This document shows, piece after piece, positions 14,573 through 18,903 of a DNA stretch of 18,903 nucleotides. How positions within the stretch are numbered: position 1 is the first letter of the stretch; each line of letters opens with the position of its first letter. The notes beneath the pieces are model-generated. The model was not told where the DNA came from. It saw nothing but the letters and a program-made list of their open reading frames with translations, and did no database searches. A program made the translations under genes and the position numbers. Origin of the DNA: CAZIUL01 sp964542475 (GTDB lineage: Bacteria > Planctomycetota > B15-G4 > CAYZWU01); assembly GCA_964542475.1 (NCBI GenBank), contig CAZIUL010000077.1, forward strand, positions 1 through 18,903, given 5' to 3'.

Positions 14573-16693
14573 ATGAAAAGAACGGTAAAACGAAAATCGA
14601 TGCTGAGGTTGTTCATCCCACTGGTCGTGATCGCCACAACAGCGCTCATGCTCGTGATCGTGTTCAACGATGAAGATGGGAACGGAAGCGCTCCCAGGGC
14701 CGATGTCGTCTTCAACGGCCCGCACATCGTACCTGTCACACCTGATTCGAGCCGATGGAACCCTCTCGACGCCCCGAACTGCGGATTCACGAGCTTTACC
14801 GTTGCCGTGCGGCCGCAGCGTGATATCAAGCCCGGAGGCGGTGTTCGAATAATGCAGGGATACGTTTTCAACGGCAGTGTGTGCGTGGGGCCGGACGTGC
14901 GGTACGCCTTTCCCGACCCAGTACTCGACAACGAAACGGCTCCCAACTTCCTCAGCATAAAGGCCGAAGGTCATGCTGTTGCCGGGCGGCTCGTGCCTGC
15001 CGGGCTTGGAAGGCATTCACCCGAGGCGGTCTTCCCGAACGGCCTTCCCCAGGGCGGGAAGGTCGCTTTCACCTTTGGAGACAGGTCAAAGGGCGCACCG
15101 GGCCTGGCCGTTCCCACCTGGCCCATGAAGATCCGGTTCATCGTCTTCATGGACTGCGAGGGCGACAAGAGCTTCGTTCCGGCATCCGGCATACACCCCG
15201 CAATCGAGGTCAGCGCATGCGGCGCGGACAGGTTCAAGGTTGTGGGACCTTCGATCACGCACGATGCCCGAATAAGCCTCAGGATCGTGCCGGTCCGCGG
15301 CAAAGCCGGCCGCTTCAGCTCCGAGCTGCCCGTGAGGGATTTCTCGGGGAAGGTCAATATCTTCTCCGATGAAGGCTCCAAGGCTCCCCTGGGTGAAGCC
15401 GTTTTCGAAAAGGAGGACAGGTTCAAGGATGTATGGATCACACTTCCGGGTCCGGGGATTCACAGGTTGGTTGCGATGTCAGGCAGCGGGAATATCAGCG
15501 GCAAAAGCAACCCCGTGCTTTTCATGAATGAAGGAAACGGGCACCTGAAAGCCTCCGAAGGCATCAATGCAAACTCCTCGCCAAGCGTGCAGGCTCTCTT
15601 TCCGCAGAAGCGTTCCGTTTTCTGGGGAAGCCTGCAGAACCACACGGCGGTGGGAGGGCACGCAGCCTCGCTGCCCGCGGATGCCTTCAGGTGCGCACGC
15701 GGACAGGGGTGCCTCGACTTCTGCGCCATAACCGACCACAGCTCCAACAGCTCTTTCCATTGGGAGGAGCTCAGAGACATTCCGGACCGCTTCGACGAAC
15801 CGGGCCGCTTCGTTGCTTTTGCGGGTTACGAATGGACATCGTCGCGTTTCGGGCACAGGCACGTTATCCTGAAAGAGGGCGCGGGCTCTTGTGCGTATTC
15901 AGAGCTTCCAACAAGCGATGCGTTCGAGGTGTACGCTCCGGATCTAGAAAGCTTCGCCCTTGCCGTGGGCAGGGATCCCAATGTGATAATCATCCCTCAT
16001 CACACAAGGCGCATCCTGGAAAACAGCAGTACCCTTTTCGATTTCGGGAAACGGCAGGATATGCAAAGGCAGCTCCTTTTCGAGATCTTCTCGTGGCAGG
16101 GCGGCTCCGAGGGTTCGGCGGATGACCTTCCCATACACGGGCTCGAAGGGAGGTTCAGCCGCACGCACAAGACCGGGTGCGGTTTCAGGGACGCGCTCGA
16201 CGCGGGTTACAGGTTCGGTGTAACATCGGACTCGGACGGGCACCTGGGGCTTCCGGGCGTACCGGTCTGCATCAGGAGAAAAAACGGGGTTCGCTACGGG
16301 TACCGCGGTATAACGGGGGTGTTCTCCGGCACGCTGGACAGGGAAGGCGTCTTCCGCGCCCTGGAAAAACGCGCGTGCTTCGGCACGACCGGCGAGCGGG
16401 TGCTGCTCTCTCTTTGGGTTGAGGACGCGTTCATGGGAGAGGAAACGGCCTCGAATGAAAACACCGTAAAGATCAGGGCGGCCGTTTTCGGGACAGCACC
16501 GATCGAGCGCGTCGAAATAGTTGCAAACGGAAAAGAGATCCTCTTCGAACAGCAGCCCGGCGCGCTCGATGTTATCAAATCGTTCAACGCACCAGGCCCG
16601 CGACCCGGTGAACTGCGCTCCTTCTATTTGCGCATGGAACAATCAGACGGCCACAAGGCCTGGTCTTCACCGGTGTGGGTCAAGGGGCTTTGA
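14573..16693 (+). CDS. Membrane-anchored DUF3604 (PHP-like phosphoesterase fold) protein
   Basis: This 706-aa protein has a basic N-terminus and one membrane anchor (about 11-31). An exported region of about 310 residues with no recognised motif follows, then a DUF3604 domain (about 345-620) and a short beta-rich tail. DUF3604 is related to PHP metal-dependent hydrolases. Visible landmarks are FWGSLQNHT (350-358), CAITDH (384-389), GYEWT (418-422), GHRH (427-430), PHHTRR (475-480), FEIFSWQGGSE (503-513) and SDSDGH (552-557). The first metal motif, usually DLHxH, reads SLQNH here, so one ligand His is replaced by Gln355. Substrate and activity are unknown. The start is uncertain: the frame opens at an ATG at 14474, but 14573 directly precedes the anchor. 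Neither has a clear ribosome site. It is the only plus-strand gene. Confidence 0.82.
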   Translation: MKRTVKRKSMLRLFIPLVVIATTALMLVIVFNDEDGNGSAPRADVVFNGPHIVPVTPDSSRWNPLDAPNCGFTSFTVAVRPQRDIKPGGGVRIMQGYVFNGSVCVGPDVRYAFPDPVLDNETAPNFLSIKAEGHAVAGRLVPAGLGRHSPEAVFPNGLPQGGKVAFTFGDRSKGAPGLAVPTWPMKIRFIVFMDCEGDKSFVPASGIHPAIEVSACGADRFKVVGPSITHDARISLRIVPVRGKAGRFSSELPVRDFSGKVNIFSDEGSKAPLGEAVFEKEDRFKDVWITLPGPGIHRLVAMSGSGNISGKSNPVLFMNEGNGHLKASEGINANSSPSVQALFPQKRSVFWGSLQNHTAVGGHAASLPADAFRCARGQGCLDFCAITDHSSNSSFHWEELRDIPDRFDEPGRFVAFAGYEWTSSRFGHRHVILKEGAGSCAYSELPTSDAFEVYAPDLESFALAVGRDPNVIIIPHHTRRILENSSTLFDFGKRQDMQRQLLFEIFSWQGGSEGSADDLPIHGLEGRFSRTHKTGCGFRDALDAGYRFGVTSDSDGHLGLPGVPVCIRRKNGVRYGYRGITGVFSGTLDREGVFRALEKRACFGTTGERVLLSLWVEDAFMGEETASNENTVKIRAAVFGTAPIERVEIVANGKEILFEQQPGALDVIKSFNAPGPRPGELRSFYLRMEQSDGHKAWSSPVWVKGL

Positions 16694-18341
16694 ACCCGGG
16701 ACTGGGTTGCTCCCGCCTGAGAAGGATCCGGTAGGGGCCACGCTCTTTCCCCGGCATGCCCGCCTGAGTGTACGACTGCCTCAGAAAGGCGTGGATGAGG
16801 GGAGCGTCTTTTTCCAGGCTCATGCGCCCCACAACTATCGCCTGATCGATGACCACGACCGGGGGCTTCGAACGCTCGAGATCCCTGATGACCTCTCTCT
16901 GCAGCCTCTCGCTTCCGAAGTAGTAAAAAGGCTCGAGAAATCCCACAGCCGGAGGCCTGCCCGACAGAAAATTGATCACCGGCTCAAACGGACCGGCGAA
17001 GAGTGTGTCCTCGGGAGATGTGTTGGCCTCGATGTAATGGACTATATCTTCGAGCTCGCGGGCTTGTTGAGCACCTACAAAAATCCCGGCGCGGTCGAGT
17101 TCGAGCGGCTCAGTGAAATCGAACCGGTTCCTTATCGAGCCCGGGAGCACGCCGCGGGAGAGGGCCAGGTTGTAATAAACAGGCAAGGCGCAAGGGAGCA
17201 GGCAGAGCAACGATGCCGCCGTGGTTTTAAGAACGTCCGGAGCTGCGACCTTCGCAAAAAAACGAGATCCGATGAACATGTGCGCAAGCACCACCGCGGA
17301 CACGAAAACCAGGGGCGCAGCGTGAAGCAGGTGGTTGAAGGTCGGGGTGATGCGCACCTGGTTCAAGACAAGTATACCGAAAACAGGGAGCGACAGGATC
17401 TCCAGGGTGCTGTTGACGCAGCTCGATTTCCGTACCCTCTTGAAAACCGCTGCCGCTGCCAGAAGGAGATAAACCGCTGGTGCGGCGCGGAGCATCAATG
17501 CCAAGAGAAAACGCTTGAACGCCGGCAGAGAGGCGCTCATGCCCGATCCGATCAGGTCCGGGACAGGCAGGTATTCGGCAAAAGAGCTCACGTTGAGCAC
17601 GCGGTGCCATTCCGCGGTCAGGATCAGGCCCACATCGGACACCAAAAACAGGTAGATGAGAACGGGCAGGGTAGGAACTGCCGCCCCGCCGACAAAGGCC
17701 GAGCACCGCCTTAACACCGTTTTAAACGGCGGGCGCGGGCAATCCCACAAAAGCTCGAGCCCGATCAACGCGAGAAACGAAACGCACCCGAAAACACCGG
17801 CGTCCACGCGAAAGAGCGTGCCCACCCCCATCACAATGCCGGCGATAAAGCACATCGTCCCTGTCCGGCGCTTTCGGTAAACGAGGTAAACCAGAACGTT
17901 GGAAACTGCAACCGCCTGGAACAGGCCCTTGTGAAGCGCGCCGGGTGCCATGATAACCACAAGCGCCGGAAGCACCGCGGGGACTCTGCTCAAGAAACGG
18001 CGGGCTGCCAGGAAAACAAGAACGGGGACTGCCGCCCGGAGCGCAAGCCACAGGTATGCCTGGGTTTTCAGGGAAGCGCCGAAGAGCTCGAAAAGGAGTG
18101 CAATAAGGTAGTACCTTCCCGGCCCGTAAGGCGCGAGAAAATCTGTCCCGTAAACTCCGCCCGACCCCGCCTGCCACGCTGCAGTGGCAAAAAGACCGTG
18201 GTCAAACGGGTCGAGGCCGTGATCGAAATAGAACCATGTAAAGGCCAGGCCCATGGATCCGACGAGAAAGGCAAGAGCCAGGTCCATTGTTCCTGCCCGA
18301 GTGCGGCCCTCCCCGGCACAGCTTGTGAGTGGATGATGCAA
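16680..18341 (-). CDS. GT-C type membrane glycosyltransferase-like protein
   Basis: This 553-aa protein has many hydrophobic helices up to about residue 405 and a soluble C-terminal domain (about 415-553). The first extracytoplasmic loop has an acidic cluster, YFDHGLDPFDHGL (Asp40, Asp44, Asp47), followed by GVYGTDFLAPYGPGRYYL. This is the typical start of PMT/ArnT-like GT-C enzymes, which transfer sugars from polyprenyl-phosphate carriers. FLSGRPP in the C-terminal domain also occurs in that class. Sugar and acceptor are unknown. The TTG start is supported by GGAGGAG 9 nt upstream; an ATG at 18287 has poorer spacing. It lies 36 bp after a small membrane protein gene and probably shares its transcript. 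Its 3' end overlaps the convergent DUF3604 gene by 14 bp. Confidence 0.75.
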   Translation of the reverse strand: MHHPLTSCAGEGRTRAGTMDLALAFLVGSMGLAFTWFYFDHGLDPFDHGLFATAAWQAGSGGVYGTDFLAPYGPGRYYLIALLFELFGASLKTQAYLWLALRAAVPVLVFLAARRFLSRVPAVLPALVVIMAPGALHKGLFQAVAVSNVLVYLVYRKRRTGTMCFIAGIVMGVGTLFRVDAGVFGCVSFLALIGLELLWDCPRPPFKTVLRRCSAFVGGAAVPTLPVLIYLFLVSDVGLILTAEWHRVLNVSSFAEYLPVPDLIGSGMSASLPAFKRFLLALMLRAAPAVYLLLAAAAVFKRVRKSSCVNSTLEILSLPVFGILVLNQVRITPTFNHLLHAAPLVFVSAVVLAHMFIGSRFFAKVAAPDVLKTTAASLLCLLPCALPVYYNLALSRGVLPGSIRNRFDFTEPLELDRAGIFVGAQQARELEDIVHYIEANTSPEDTLFAGPFEPVINFLSGRPPAVGFLEPFYYFGSERLQREVIRDLERSKPPVVVIDQAIVVGRMSLEKDAPLIHAFLRQSYTQAGMPGKERGPYRILLRREQPSPGFKAP

Positions 18342-18377
18342 ATCCGGCTACTCCTCCGATCAGCAGGAACTTGGCGC

Positions 18378-18695
18378 TCAGCGGATGGAATCGATTATGT
18401 TCATCTCTATGAAAAACTGGAGCAAGGATGCGAAAAAGATGAGAAGGGGGATGGACCGATCCTTCAGCTTGAAAAGCCCGACAAGACCCACGATCCCGGT
18501 GGCGAACGGGATGATCTTCTCGATGCGGCTCTCCATGGGTAGGTCGAACGCTTCTCTGAACAGCAGAAGATATAGAATCTCCAGACCGATGGACATGACA
18601 GCGAATACCTGGACGGTCTTGTTTCCCTCGCTTTGAACACAAAGAAGAAGTGAACAGAGGATAATGGTGATTAACAAAAATGTGAACAGGTCCAT
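18378..18695 (-). CDS. Small membrane protein of unknown function
   Basis: This 105-aa hydrophobic protein has about three to four membrane helices, starting MDLFTFLLITIILCSLLLC. Charged pairs (ESRIEK, KLKDR) separate the helices. I do not recognise the family. Among three in-frame ATGs the one at 18695 has AGGAG at normal spacing (10 nt), while the one three codons earlier has the same motif too close. The gene lies just upstream of the GT-C protein gene and is probably cotranscribed, so it may assist that enzyme or its lipid carrier (inference only). Confidence 0.65.
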   Translation of the reverse strand: MDLFTFLLITIILCSLLLCVQSEGNKTVQVFAVMSIGLEILYLLLFREAFDLPMESRIEKIIPFATGIVGLVGLFKLKDRSIPLLIFFASLLQFFIEMNIIDSIR

Positions 18696-18750
18696 GATGC
18701 ACATTCTCCTAACACATTCCGGGTGCGGCGTACTCAAGCAACATAGTTAT

Positions 18751-18840
18751 ACCACGGATGAACACGGATGAACCTTTTATATTGCCTGCTCCCGAAACGA
18801 AAAACCAAGAGGGCGATAAATTTTTCGCCCCTACAGGTTT
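18751..18840 (+). repeat. Dispersed composite repeat, copy D
   Basis: On the plus strand two tandem 10-bp units, CCACGGATGA and ACACGGATGA (18752-18771), are followed by a spacer, CCTGCTCCCGAAACGAAAAA, then CCAAGAGGGCGATAAATTTT and TCGCCCCTACAGG. The palindrome GGGCGATAAATTTTTCGCCC (18811-18830) has one mismatch. Module order and spacer sequence match copy A read on the minus strand. The copy lies upstream of the small membrane protein gene, and no gene is seen from here to the window end. The element may continue past 18840. Confidence 0.82.
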
Positions 18841-18903
18841 CTCTAACAAGTTCCTGTTAAAAAAAGTGTGAAGACGTCACGAACCGCCGGACTTCAAAAA
18901 AAT

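Overview
This window looks like chromosomal DNA from a free-living, Gram-negative-type bacterium with large, secretion-rich gene content. A planctomycete or other PVC-like or candidate-phylum lineage is the best guess, at low confidence. The guess rests on three things: a TIGR02999-type ECF sigma factor placed directly before a Ser/Thr kinase fused to kinesin-light-chain-like TPRs, a secreted VCBS/FG-GAP protein with a C-terminal domain I associate with such genomes, and a TMTC-like GT-C/TPR membrane protein. There are no rRNA or tRNA genes, no CRISPR array, no transposase and no phage genes. UGA serves as a normal stop in several genes, so the standard bacterial code applies.

Layout from left to right. 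Positions 1-4091 hold, on the minus strand, a TMTC-like membrane protein with C-terminal TPRs (102-1565, TTG start) and an ABC exporter pair whose ATPase (3180-4091) and permease (1868-3187) genes overlap by 8 bp. Positions 4130-6856 hold a long secreted DUF3352-like protein with a duplicated TPR block in its middle, followed by its own terminator. Positions 7059-10741 hold the sigma factor/receptor-kinase module. Positions 10887-12315 hold a secreted VCBS-repeat protein broken by one in-frame UGA, followed by a strong terminator. Positions 12656-14422 hold a gamma-glutamyltranspeptidase. It is divergent from the only plus-strand gene (14573-16693), a membrane-anchored DUF3604/PHP-like protein. 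That gene converges on, and overlaps by 14 bp, a GT-C type membrane protein (16680-18341), which is preceded by a small membrane protein (18378-18695).

Most genes are single units or pairs and do not form one pathway. A shared theme is the cell envelope: two GT-C type membrane proteins, an ABC exporter, three exported or surface proteins, GGT and a transmembrane kinase. The sigma factor and kinase probably form one signalling unit whose targets lie elsewhere.

The most notable non-coding feature is a dispersed composite repeat found at four places (about 1617-1829, 7021-7100, 12551-12649 and 18751-18840). It combines a tandem 10-bp motif (CCACGGATGA ACACGGATGA) with, in three copies, a palindrome around GGGCGAAAAATTTTTCGCCC. 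Three copies sit at the 3' ends of minus-strand genes, and one supplies the last 12 codons and the stop of the kinase gene. The other point that deserves checking is the UGA in the VCBS gene: it aligns with a Cys position of neighbouring repeats and is followed 12 nt later by a near-perfect hairpin. A plain nonsense mutation remains the likelier explanation.
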